From Nocardia sp. CDC159 (GTDB lineage: Bacteria; Actinomycetota; Actinomycetes; Mycobacteriales; Mycobacteriaceae), in the NCBI RefSeq assembly GCF_023740735.1, contig NZ_JAMRXH010000012.1, positions 62,001 to 126,000 on the forward strand: a stretch of 64,000 nucleotides of DNA, given 5' to 3'. Positions within the stretch are counted from its first letter, which is position 1. Every line of letters starts with the position of its first letter. The position numbers and the translations under genes were made by a program. Shown here piece by piece: positions 8,960 to 16,934 of this stretch. The notes below the pieces were generated by a model. That model had not been told where the DNA came from. It searched no databases and worked only from the letters and a program-made list of their open reading frames with translations.

Positions 8960-9595
8960 CTATACGTGGCTGTCTCGCTGCCGAACAAGCTGAGCCTCCA
9001 GCCCCGCGATCAGCACCCCGATGCCGAAGTCGTAGGAGTACTTCCCGCGCAGATCGCCGATATGCTTCACCGCCCGCTCGACCGCCTCGGGCAGTGCGAC
9101 ATCGACCAGTGCGCCGCGATCGCGCGGATTCACCCGCGCCCGCCCGAACAGATAGGTGTGGATGGTCGCATAGGCGGCGAGCACATTGCGATCGTCGAAT
9201 CCGGCCTCGAACAGGATCTCCATCACCGCGGCGATCAGATCGAGTTGTTTGCCGAGCATCTGCTCGATGAGCACATCGCCGAGCCCCGGATGTTTGCGCA
9301 GCTTTTCGTCGATCTGGTCGATCAGATCGCGCAGTCGCTGTTGCCATGGTCCCGATTCCGGTGGCGGTTTGCGGACGCCGGTCAGCGCCGCGGTGGCGAC
9401 CAGATCCAGCAGTTCGCGTTTGTCCGCCACGTAGTAATACGGAGCCATCGGAGAGACGCCTAGTTCGCGAGACAGCCGGCGCATGGACAGTTTGTCCACT
9501 CCGTCCTCGCGCACGACCCGCAACGCGGCCTCGACGATCTCGGATTCCGACAACGTATTGCCGCCCCCGCTCGTCTGCATCCGTCCGACTCCCAT
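8960..9595 (-). CDS. TetR/AcrR-family transcriptional regulator
   Basis: A 211-residue regulator with a TetR helix-turn-helix at about residues 18-62 (LSMRRLSRELGVSPMAPYYYVADKREL split over two helices) and a C-terminal domain like that of tetracycline-repressor-type proteins (TetR_C_1 style). The ATG at 9595 is preferred because GAGGTGGC precedes it; the frame opens further upstream. It does not resemble KstR, although it sits just upstream of KstR-controlled kshB in the same direction. It is divergent from mftF across 331 bp and could control itself, kshB or mftF. Ligand unknown. Confidence 0.85.
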   Translation of the reverse strand: MGVGRMQTSGGGNTLSESEIVEAALRVVREDGVDKLSMRRLSRELGVSPMAPYYYVADKRELLDLVATAALTGVRKPPPESGPWQQRLRDLIDQIDEKLRKHPGLGDVLIEQMLGKQLDLIAAVMEILFEAGFDDRNVLAAYATIHTYLFGRARVNPRDRGALVDVALPEAVERAVKHIGDLRGKYSYDFGIGVLIAGLEAQLVRQRDSHV

Positions 9596-9926
9596 GCCAC
9601 CTCGCGACTGTGCCGCAGCCCCATCGCCCGTCGGCAACCCGTCATCTACTGTTCAACGTGCTTTTTCCCTCCGCAGTCTAGAGCGCGCTCGCGGACGTGG
9701 GTCCGCGTGTGTGCGGGTTGCCCGGAGAACGCCGAGGAGAGGGCGGGACATGAAATTAGCCGATGATGAACCAGCCTGATGTTCGGGGTGATCTTCATCG
9801 CATCCAGTTGGAAGTTGCGGCCAGATTGCCAGCAACTTTGGCGAATAGCGCGCAGGTCGCCGGGCGACGCGCCGGGAGGCGCGCGCGGTATTCGTATCGA
9901 ATTCGATCCTCTTTTTTCGACACGGT
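9596..9926. other. Divergent intergenic region between TetR and mftF
   Basis: No gene is seen in this 331-bp stretch. It must hold promoters for both flanking genes. The only symmetry noticed is a 7-bp inverted repeat, AAGTTGC at 9812-9818 and GCAACTT at 9832-9838, a possible regulator site. A short T-run precedes the mftF start. No mycofactocin precursor (mftA, with its C-terminal IDGxCGVY) is encoded here. Confidence 0.5.
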
Positions 9927-11369
9927 ATGTCCGAACGGCAATCAGCGCATAGCATCCCAGGAATGCGCCATGATCGACTGCCCGACGGGTTCGGGGTGCG
10001 AATCGATCCGAGGGTGCGCACCTACTCCGGTGGCAGGTACCTGGTCGGGGGCTCGCCGACGAGGTTGCTGCGGCTCGCACCGGAGGCGGCCGCACTGATC
10101 GGTGACGGGTATCTGGAGGTGACCGACCCCACGTCGGCCGTAGTAGCCAGACGGCTGCTCGACTCCGGGGTCGCCAATCCCCGTCCGCGCCTGCTGCCCT
10201 CGCCGGAGGACGTGACGGTGGTGGTGCCGCACTACAACGACGCGGACGGCCTGGAGCGACTGCTGGGCACGCTGCGCGGGCACAGCGTGGTCGTGGTGGA
10301 CGACGGCTCGGATCGGCCGGTGCGCATACCGCGGACCCGGGGCCGCTGCCGGGTCACCGTGCTGCGCCACGATCGCCGACACGGCCCGGTGGCCGCCCGC
10401 AATGCCGGGCTGCGCGCCGCCACAACCGAATTCGTCGCCTTCCTGGACTCCGACGTGGTACCGCGGGCGGGCTGGCTCGAGGTGATGCTGGGGCATTTCA
10501 GCGATCCCGAGGTGGCACTGGTCGCCCCGCGCATCGTCGCGCGCGACTCCGACACCACGGTCCTGGGCCGCTACGAGCACACCCGCTCGTCGCTGGATCA
10601 CGGGCGCCGCGAAACGGCCGTCACCTCGCGCGGCGCGGTGTCCTACGTGCCGAGTGCGGCGCTGCTGGTGCGTCGGCGAGCGCTGCTGGCCGAGGGCGGA
10701 TTCGACGAGCGGATGCGGTCGGCCGCCGATATCGACCTGTGCTGGCGGCTGGAGCAGGCGGGCTGGCGACTGCGCTACGAACCGGCCGCGCATGTCGGCT
10801 GCGAACATCCGGCTTCGTTCGGAAAGTGGTTCGGGCGCAAGGTTTCCCACGGCGCGGGCGCCGCTCCGCTGGCGCGCCGCCACGCGGGCGTCGTGGCCCC
10901 GCTGTCGGTGCCGTTCTGGGCCGTGGTGGCCACCGCGCTGCTGGCGGCCGCGACCCGCTGGAGCCTGATCGGCGGGGTGGCCACCCTGGTGGCCGCGCTG
11001 ATCCGGCTGCGCCGTGTCTTCGCCGAACTCGACAATCCGACCCGGGTCGCGGCAATCCAATTGGCGCGCGGCTTCTCCGGCGGGGTCTGGCGGATCGTCT
11101 CGGCGCTGTGTCGGCACTACTGGCCGGTGACCGTGCTGGCGATGGTGGTCTCCCCGCGCATCCGGCGCATCGCGCTGACCATGGCCGTGGCCGACGGGCT
11201 GGCGGACTGGTTCACCCATCGCGAGCCCGGCGGCCTGGATCCGCTGCGCTATCTGTTCTGCAAGCGTCTCGACGATCTGGCCTACGGCACCGGGCTGTGG
11301 TGGGGTGCGGCCCGGGCCCGCAATGTGACGGCGCTGCGCCCGGCCGCACCGCCCGCCGATGCCCGCTGA
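9927..11369 (+). CDS. mftF: Mycofactocin system glycosyltransferase MftF-like
   Basis: A 480-residue GT-A fold family 2 glycosyltransferase. The N-terminal block LPDGFGVRIDPRVRTYSGG followed by GGSPTRLLRLAP is characteristic of MftF, which adds glucose units to the redox cofactor mycofactocin. The catalytic part has VVVPHYND, VVVDDGSD, FLDSDVVPRAGW and DIDLCWRLEQAGW motifs, and the C-terminal half has hydrophobic segments around residues 325-365 and 395-420. Starts at 9927 or 9963 are both possible; the shorter form fits the family better, but neither has a good ribosome binding site. The rest of the mft cluster is absent from the neighbourhood, so this copy is detached or belongs to a related subfamily. 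Confidence 0.83.
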   Translation: MSERQSAHSIPGMRHDRLPDGFGVRIDPRVRTYSGGRYLVGGSPTRLLRLAPEAAALIGDGYLEVTDPTSAVVARRLLDSGVANPRPRLLPSPEDVTVVVPHYNDADGLERLLGTLRGHSVVVVDDGSDRPVRIPRTRGRCRVTVLRHDRRHGPVAARNAGLRAATTEFVAFLDSDVVPRAGWLEVMLGHFSDPEVALVAPRIVARDSDTTVLGRYEHTRSSLDHGRRETAVTSRGAVSYVPSAALLVRRRALLAEGGFDERMRSAADIDLCWRLEQAGWRLRYEPAAHVGCEHPASFGKWFGRKVSHGAGAAPLARRHAGVVAPLSVPFWAVVATALLAAATRWSLIGGVATLVAALIRLRRVFAELDNPTRVAAIQLARGFSGGVWRIVSALCRHYWPVTVLAMVVSPRIRRIALTMAVADGLADWFTHREPGGLDPLRYLFCKRLDDLAYGTGLWWGAARARNVTALRPAAPPADAR

Positions 11370-11491
11370 AACTGCCGCCTGCCTCACATTTCCGGGCGAG
11401 TCCGCCCCGATGTGACCTGTCGGACAAACGACCCGCATCGACCGTCTCGCCGACCGGCCGCCGGTACAGTTTGGGGCGGGAAGAAAGGCAA

Positions 11492-12865
11492 ATGGTCAGC
11501 AATCTTGCGGGCGGCGGCGCTGCCGGATACGGGGTCGAGCCGGGGACCCAACTCGGTGCGCTGGAATCCTATGCCGCCCAGGCCCACGGCCACCTGACCG
11601 TCGGCGGCGAACGGCTGGCTCAACTGCCGGGACTGCTGCGTCCGCTGATCCTGGAATCCTGGCTGCGCAGTGTGCGTGGCGGGGTGGACCCGAGGGACGA
11701 ACTCGACGGCCGCGGCCTGCGCGGGGCGGATCTGGAGCGCTATCGCGACAATCATCCGATCGCCGCGGTGATGCCGTTGGTGGACAGGCTCTTACTGCAG
11801 GACGCGACGAGCACCGGACTGATCGTGGTGATCGCCGACCAATTCGGTCGCGTCCTGTCGGTGCACGGCGGTCCCGATCGGGTGGCCGCGGTCGCCGACG
11901 CCGGACTGCGCGAGGGCAACGATCTGAGCGAGCGGCGGGTCGGCACGAACGCGGTCGGGCTGGCGGTGCGCACCGGCCGCGCGAGCTGGGTCCACGGTCC
12001 GGAGCATTTCCTGCACCGCATGCACCGGATCACCGGAGCCGCTGCGCCCGTGCACGATCCGGACGGGCGACTGGTCGGCGTGCTGATGATCGCGGGCGGG
12101 GCGCGGGTGGCCAGCCCGGAGATCCTGGCGCTGGTGAAGGCCGCGGCCACCGCGGCGGAGATGGATCTGGTGCTGTCGACGGTGCGCGCGCAGCATCGCG
12201 GCGCGGAACGTATTGGCTGCGGGGCGGATTCGCCGCAGCGCCATGCGGCCGGTCGCCTGGCGCTGGACGTGCTCGGCCTCGGGCAGCCGCAGCTGACCGT
12301 GGCCGGTGAGCGAGTTCCGTTGTCGCAGCGGCACGCCGAGATCCTGTTGCTGCTGGCCGAACATCCCGAGGGCCTGTCGGCCGACCATCTGGCACTGCTG
12401 CTCGACGACACCGACCTGGACAACGCCACCATTCGCGCGGCCATGTCCCGCCTGCGCGCGGTGGTGGGGCCGCAGATCTTCGACTCGCGGCCGTACCGGC
12501 TACGCGTACATCTGGCCACCGACGTCGAAGCGCTGCGTGCCGCACTGGATTCCGGTGATGTGGATACCGCGGTGCGGCTCTACACCGGGCCGGTGCTGCC
12601 CCGCTCCAACGCGCCCGGGGTGGTGGACATCCGCGACGAATCGCGGGTCCGATTGCGCACCGCGGTACTGCGCTCGGGCGATCCGGCGGTGCTGAGCCGA
12701 TGGACCGCCTGCGCCGAGGGGCGTGACGACGCGGCGGCGTGGGCGGCCTACCGATCGACGGTGGATCGCGACTCGGCCCTGTATACCCAGATAGAGGCCA
12801 AGATTCGGGTGCTGGATCGGCGCATGGGCGCCGATGCAACGCAGATGCAACGTTTCGACTCCTAG
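11492..12865 (+). CDS. GAF domain transcriptional regulator with C-terminal winged helix (AcoR-like N-terminus)
   Basis: A 457-residue regulator. Residues about 40-235 resemble the sensory half of AcoR-type activators: SWLRS near the start, then a GAF domain with the ERRVGTNAVGLA and GAAAPVHDPDGRLVGVL motifs. Instead of the AAA+ sigma-54 module, the C-terminus about 265-345 looks like an OmpR-type winged helix (LSQRHAEILLLLAEHPEGLS, RAAMSRLRAVVG). This architecture is known in mycobacteria and nocardiae, where some members control alcohol or acetoin metabolism. The ATG at 11492 follows GAAAGG; the long upstream open frame runs over mftF and is spurious. Mycofactocin also serves alcohol oxidation, so adjacency to mftF may matter. 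Ligand unknown. Confidence 0.8.
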   Translation: MVSNLAGGGAAGYGVEPGTQLGALESYAAQAHGHLTVGGERLAQLPGLLRPLILESWLRSVRGGVDPRDELDGRGLRGADLERYRDNHPIAAVMPLVDRLLLQDATSTGLIVVIADQFGRVLSVHGGPDRVAAVADAGLREGNDLSERRVGTNAVGLAVRTGRASWVHGPEHFLHRMHRITGAAAPVHDPDGRLVGVLMIAGGARVASPEILALVKAAATAAEMDLVLSTVRAQHRGAERIGCGADSPQRHAAGRLALDVLGLGQPQLTVAGERVPLSQRHAEILLLLAEHPEGLSADHLALLLDDTDLDNATIRAAMSRLRAVVGPQIFDSRPYRLRVHLATDVEALRAALDSGDVDTAVRLYTGPVLPRSNAPGVVDIRDESRVRLRTAVLRSGDPAVLSRWTACAEGRDDAAAWAAYRSTVDRDSALYTQIEAKIRVLDRRMGADATQMQRFDS

Positions 12866-13338
12866 GCTCCCCGGGAGCAAACGCCCCATCCCGCCGTGCA
12901 TGGAACAGGGTCACGTGGTCCACGATCCGGAGCTGACGGAGTGTTCTCCGTGCCTCGAAGTCGCTGCGCGGCAAGATAATTCGGCGGTATCGCGCCGATT
13001 GTCCGCCGAATGCGGCGGCGGCGCGCTACATTTCGTGCCGTCGAGGCGGCGCGCGGTTCCGGGTGAGCTGTATCCGTCGGGGGTTCAGCTCGCCCGGGAC
13101 CGCGTCGACGGCCCCGGCCTTCCGTCGCCGTGGCCTGTCGGTGCGGGCGAGTACGCTGAACATCGAAGTGACCGGCCGCGATCCGCTGCCTCCGGTCACC
13201 TCGCGCTTCGCCGGTGCCGGTCCCGGGGAAGGTCCGGCGCCGGTGGGGTTCGCTCGCGCATGCCGGTATCGAACCGCGGCCGTTCCTCGATCGTGGAACG
13301 GGTGTGCGGCCCGATACCCCTGGAGGCCACCTGAATAG

Positions 13339-13388
13339 GCGCCGCGGCGTACCCCCGAACACCCCTGCACCCGGGTACGCCGCGGCGC
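13339..13388. other. 16-bp-stem inverted repeat
   Basis: GCGCCGCGGCGTACCC at 13339-13354 pairs perfectly with 13373-13388 across an 18-base loop. There is no T-run, so it is not a classic terminator. It lies 43 bases upstream of the Nudix regulator start and could be a transcription-blocking or mRNA-leader structure, a relic of a repeat family, or a factor-binding site. Confidence 0.75.
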
Positions 13389-13400
13389 GCTCTCCGATTT

Positions 13401-13417
13401 ATCGTCAATTTGACGAT
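13401..13417. promoter_or_regulatory. Palindromic operator before the NrtR-like gene
   Basis: ATCGTCAATTTGACGAT is a perfect 8-bp inverted repeat around a single central T, ending 13 bases before the ATG at 13431. NrtR-type regulators commonly bind palindromes near their own or neighbouring promoters, so this is a plausible autoregulatory site. The symmetry is visible; the binder is inferred. Confidence 0.6.
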
Positions 13418-13430
13418 TACAATCCGATTC

Positions 13431-14141
13431 ATGGGCAATGCTTTTCGCCTCAATGCGGCGGTCGCGGTGGAATTGGTGGTTCTCACCCTCGGTGCCCGCG
13501 AGGTGCCCAACGATACGCTCTGCGCGCTGCTGGTCCAGCGCCTCTACGCGCCCTATCGCGGTCGCTGGGGACTGCCCGGCGGACTGGTGCAGCCGGAGGA
13601 GAGCCTGTCCGCGGCGGCCGTGCGGGTGCTGCGCGAGGAGACCGGAATTCGCGGCGACCAGCTGCATCTGGAACAGCTCGCCACCTACGGCGAGCCCGGC
13701 CGCGACGCGCGCGGCCGCATGATCAGCGTCGCCTATCTCGCCCTGGTGCCGAATCTGCCCGCCCCCCACGCGGGCCCGGAGGCCGCGGCCGCCGCCATCT
13801 GGTCGGTGGAGCAGATGCTGGCCGATCGCGGGCGGTTGGCCTTCGATCACCATCGCATCCTCACCGACGGCGTCGAACGGGCACGCGCCAAACTCGAGTA
13901 CACCCCGCTGGCCACCGCGTTCTGCGGGCGCGAATTCACCGTCGCGGACCTGCGCCGGGTCTACGAGGTGATGTGGGGCCGCGGCATCGATCCGCGCAAC
14001 TTCCATCGCAAGGTGACCAGCACGCCCGGCTTCGTGGTGGCCACCGGCCGCACCACCACCCGCGACGGCGGCCGACCGGCGCAGCTCTACCGGGCGGGCC
14101 CGGCCCGGGTGCTGCATCCGCCGATGTTACGACCGAGCTGA
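13431..14141 (+). CDS. Nudix-domain transcriptional regulator (NrtR-like)
   Basis: A 236-residue protein with an N-terminal Nudix domain (about residues 10-150) and a C-terminal winged-helix-like region (DLRRVYEVMWGRGIDPRNFHRKVTSTPGF in pieces), the layout of NrtR regulators of NAD metabolism that sense ADP-ribose. The Nudix box starts at GLVQPEE and ends in REETGI, but the RE pair of the consensus reads RV, so hydrolysis is probably reduced or lost, as in many NrtR proteins. The ATG at 13431 is used; an upstream TTG overlaps the operator palindrome. No NAD biosynthesis gene adjoins it, so the target is uncertain. Confidence 0.8.
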   Translation: MGNAFRLNAAVAVELVVLTLGAREVPNDTLCALLVQRLYAPYRGRWGLPGGLVQPEESLSAAAVRVLREETGIRGDQLHLEQLATYGEPGRDARGRMISVAYLALVPNLPAPHAGPEAAAAAIWSVEQMLADRGRLAFDHHRILTDGVERARAKLEYTPLATAFCGREFTVADLRRVYEVMWGRGIDPRNFHRKVTSTPGFVVATGRTTTRDGGRPAQLYRAGPARVLHPPMLRPS

Positions 14142-14237
14142 GCGCGCAGGTCGCGCTCGCGTGACGAGGACATATCGACTTCACCAGCATCCGCGCCGCG
14201 GCGTGTGCGCACCGATTGCCGGTGGTAAACCAGCACC

Positions 14238-14888
14238 ATGACGCAGGCGCGCGCCGGTGCGCCGACCACGAGCGGGCGGTCGGCGGAGTTCTGGGGATAT
14301 GTGATGTGGAGCCTCGCGGGGCTGGCCATCCTCGTGCCCGAACTGATCGCGGTCTTCGCGATCGCCGACTGGCCCACCATCTCCGCCACGATCGGGCATC
14401 TGGAGACCCGGCACGCCTGGGTGCGGCTGGTCGTGGTGTTCGTGATCGTCGTGCTGGCCTACTACGCGGTGCCGCAGCTGGCCCGGAGTCCCGAGGAACC
14501 GGCCGTCATCGGTGGGCGGCGACTGACGGCCAACGGCTGGGCCACCACCGATCCCGAGGCGGTCGGCTATCACGGCATGGGCGGTTATCTGGTTTTCGCC
14601 ATGAGCGCCTTCGCGATCGGGGTGGTGTTCGCGGCGGGCGCGCGGGCGATGTCGCCGGATTCCTTCGCCGGAGGCTATGTGCTCTACGGCATCATCGCGG
14701 TGGTGTGGGTGATCGCACCCAGCGTGCTGGCGATGTTCTTCGCCCGGGAGGTGCCGTTCCCCACGCTGTTTCGCACCCTCGCCTATCTCGGCCGCCGGGC
14801 GCCCTGGCTGGCGGCCGTCGTGCTGGCGCTGCTGGTGATCCTGCTCATCCACCTGGCCTTCTATCCCTGGCCGCAGGTGGGATACTGA
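14238..14888 (+). CDS. Hypothetical integral membrane protein
   Basis: A 216-residue protein of no family I recognise. Hydrophobicity suggests five membrane segments, near residues 20-42, 60-80, 118-135, 150-172 and 190-210, with a hydrophilic loop around 85-115 (ARSPEEPAVIGGRRLTANGW). Residues are otherwise unremarkable and there is no catalytic motif. It stands alone, ending 10 bases before the stop of the convergent tandem-TetR gene. Codon use matches the neighbours, so it is very likely a real gene. Confidence 0.75.
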   Translation: MTQARAGAPTTSGRSAEFWGYVMWSLAGLAILVPELIAVFAIADWPTISATIGHLETRHAWVRLVVVFVIVVLAYYAVPQLARSPEEPAVIGGRRLTANGWATTDPEAVGYHGMGGYLVFAMSAFAIGVVFAAGARAMSPDSFAGGYVLYGIIAVVWVIAPSVLAMFFAREVPFPTLFRTLAYLGRRAPWLAAVVLALLVILLIHLAFYPWPQVGY

Positions 14889-14898
14889 ACCGGCGCGG

Positions 14899-16266
14899 TC
14901 AGGCGGCGGACGCCGCTCCGAAGAGCGTGACCTCCAGTAGCCGGATCACCTTGTCCTGCGGGCAGATTCGGTCGTCGTCGAAGGCCCGGCCCAGATCCAC
15001 GACCAGACCGAAGGCCGCGTGGACGAGGATGCGGGCCTGGGCCTCGGACAGTTCGGGGCGGACCCGCACCAGCAGCTTCACCCATTCGGCCACGATCAGC
15101 CGCTGGATATTGCGCAGCACCGCGCGCTCCTCGGCGGGGACGTGGCCGAATTCGGCGTAGTAGACGAAGGTCAGCTCGCGCTCGGCGAACGAGCCCGCGA
15201 CATAGAGGTCGATCAGCTTCGACAGCGCCTCGGCGGGATTGCTCGACGAGGCCGTCGCGGGTCCGATCGCACCCGAAACCCGGTCGGCCGCACGGCGGAA
15301 CGCGGCGGCGAGCAGATCGCTCTTGCTGCGGTAGTAACGATAGACCGCCGAGGCCGCCGACAGCTCCGCGGCCGTGGCGATGTCCTCGACGCTGACATTC
15401 GGATAGCCGCGCTCGTGGAACAGCTCGACGGCCTTCTTCAGCAGCAACTCGTGCTTGAACGACTGCGGGATCTCCACCGCCCGTGGCACGCGCGAGACCG
15501 TCTCGGCCGCGGGCAGATCCGCCCGGACCAGTGCCCACGCCGCCGAATTCAGCACGGCCGCAAGCGGTTTCACCGGCAGCGTGGCGTGATGGTCGCCGAT
15601 GCTGCTGATCACGCTGAACAGCGCGACCGAGCGCACCGCGCGCTCGCGCCGCGACAGCTCCGGCCGCAGTTCACCGATCAGATCGCGGACCACCGCCACC
15701 GCGCTCGCGAACTGTTCGTCGAGCGTCGCGCGGTCGGTGTCGTCGAGATAGCGGCGCTCCCAGCGCACCAGCGCCACCGTGGGACGGTTGGCGATCGTGT
15801 CGGCGATCACGGTGTCGATCACGTGACCCAGCCGACGCTCCGCGGACCAGTCCGCCGCCTCCTCGGGCAGGCTGACCGCGGCCACCGTCGCGGCGCTCAG
15901 GCGCAGCAACTCCTCGCGGAACAGCGCGTACTTGCTCGGATAGTGCCGGTACAGCGCCGCCGAGGAGATGCCGAGCCGGGTCGCGATGTCCTCCATGCTC
16001 ACCCCGTGATAGCCGAGCGAACCGAAGGCGGCGGCGGAGGTGGCGGCGATTTGTGCACGACGATTCTTCGGGCGTCGGCGGATCACGCGCTCGGTGGGAT
16101 TTGCCTCTGCGCGCTGCGCCGCGCCGCGCTGTCCTCGGCTCAAGGTGCTGGCCTGTCCTTCGGTAACGGCACGTCGCGCCGGGTCTCGGCGGGTGCGCTC
16201 GGTGGGCGGGATGCCATCGGGGCGGCTGCGGGCGTCGCGGCGCTCCTCGGCATTCATGGTCGCCAT
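14899..16266 (-). CDS. Tandem TetR-domain transcriptional regulator
   Basis: A 455-residue protein holding two complete TetR units in one chain. After a basic, disordered tail of about 65 residues, the first helix-turn-helix runs about 68-115 (GVSMEDIATRLGISSAALYRHYPSKYALF in segments) and the second about 270-315 (VSVEDIATAAELSAASAVYRYYRSKSDLL in segments), each followed by a helical domain. Usual TetR proteins are about 200 residues and dimerise; this one could bind as a pseudo-dimer or as a dimer of fused dimers. Such double-TetR proteins occur in mycolata. Two ATGs, at 16266 and 16257, are possible starts. The divergent SRPBCC gene begins 224 bases away and is a possible target. Confidence 0.85.
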   Translation of the reverse strand: MATMNAEERRDARSRPDGIPPTERTRRDPARRAVTEGQASTLSRGQRGAAQRAEANPTERVIRRRPKNRRAQIAATSAAAFGSLGYHGVSMEDIATRLGISSAALYRHYPSKYALFREELLRLSAATVAAVSLPEEAADWSAERRLGHVIDTVIADTIANRPTVALVRWERRYLDDTDRATLDEQFASAVAVVRDLIGELRPELSRRERAVRSVALFSVISSIGDHHATLPVKPLAAVLNSAAWALVRADLPAAETVSRVPRAVEIPQSFKHELLLKKAVELFHERGYPNVSVEDIATAAELSAASAVYRYYRSKSDLLAAAFRRAADRVSGAIGPATASSSNPAEALSKLIDLYVAGSFAERELTFVYYAEFGHVPAEERAVLRNIQRLIVAEWVKLLVRVRPELSEAQARILVHAAFGLVVDLGRAFDDDRICPQDKVIRLLEVTLFGAASAA

Positions 16267-16490
16267 CGTAGCCAGCGGCGGGGTCGTGGCCGGTCTGTGT
16301 TACCCACGGTTTCGGCCAGTTGCGGCCGCGGCGGCAAGGCCGGACGCGGCAGCGGGTCCATCCGGTGTGCGCCGACCCGAACTGTCCGGTATCGAAACAG
16401 CATCGGTTCGTTCGGTTGTACTGGTTCGCTCGGTCGCGCGCGCCGTAGGCTCCGCAGGAATCTCCAAGCCCCCATCCGAACGGAGTCCGC

Positions 16491-16934
16491 ATGCGCACGG
16501 TGGACCTGGAACGCACCATCCAGGCGCCCATCGCCGACGTATTCGACTGGCTGACCGATGCCACGAATTACCAACGGATACTGCTGATTCGGCGGGTCAC
16601 CCTGGTGCGTCCGGGCGATGTCGCCGAACACGGCGTCGGCGCCGTCCGATTGTTGGTGACGCCGCTCATGCGCATCACCGAGGAGATCGTCGAATACGAT
16701 CCGCCGCGCCTGATGCGCTACCGGATTCTCCATTCCGTTCCGCCGCTGCGGTCGCAGGACGGTTTCCTCGCCTTCGCCGCCGCGGCGGGCGGCGGCACCA
16801 GGGTGCACTGGCACACCCAATTCGAGGTCGCCGCACCGCTTTTCAGCGGGCCCTGGACGCTGGCGCTGCAGCCCATCGTGGCGCTCGGCATCCGCTCGGT
16901 GCTGGCCCGCGCCGACCACGAGCTGCGGCGCTGA
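16491..16934 (+). CDS. SRPBCC-family (START/polyketide cyclase-like) protein
   Basis: A 147-residue protein with the START-like opening VDLERTIQAPIADVFDWLTD, alternating beta strands, and a closing amphipathic helix, as expected for the SRPBCC ligand-binding fold. Members bind lipids or polyketides or act as cyclases and coenzyme chaperones; no catalytic residue points to one of these. The gene ends immediately before the stop of the convergent oligopeptidase gene (16934 and 16935 are adjacent), so the transcripts must overlap. It diverges from the tandem TetR gene. Confidence 0.82.
   Translation: MRTVDLERTIQAPIADVFDWLTDATNYQRILLIRRVTLVRPGDVAEHGVGAVRLLVTPLMRITEEIVEYDPPRLMRYRILHSVPPLRSQDGFLAFAAAAGGGTRVHWHTQFEVAAPLFSGPWTLALQPIVALGIRSVLARADHELRR

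Larger units (their letters stand above)
12866..13430. other. 565-bp non-coding region with strong hairpin and palindrome
   Basis: No credible gene was found. Open frames here have atypical composition and no ribosome binding sites. The right end carries a perfect 16-bp-stem hairpin (13339-13388) and a 17-bp palindrome (13401-13417) just before the Nudix regulator. The remainder, about 470 bp after the GAF regulator, shows nothing I can name, though its length is notable in so compact a region. Confidence 0.5.

Noticed and set aside
8916..9347. N-terminal extension of kshB that would fuse it to upstream sequence
   Set aside because: The extension overlaps the TetR gene in another frame, is Arg-rich nonsense, and the ATG at 8915 has a ribosome binding site and fits KshB length.
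8960..9595. The TetR gene beside kshB as KstR itself
   Set aside because: Its helix-turn-helix and C-terminal domain do not resemble KstR; the KstR-type boxes are probably served by a KstR encoded elsewhere.
10739..11491. Upstream extension of the GAF regulator
   Set aside because: It overlaps mftF out of frame and has shadow composition; the ATG at 11492 with GAAAGG is the natural start.
12834..13334. A 166-codon frame in the non-coding region
   Set aside because: No ribosome binding site, no recognisable domain, biased Arg/Ser/Pro composition, and it overlaps the end of the GAF regulator.
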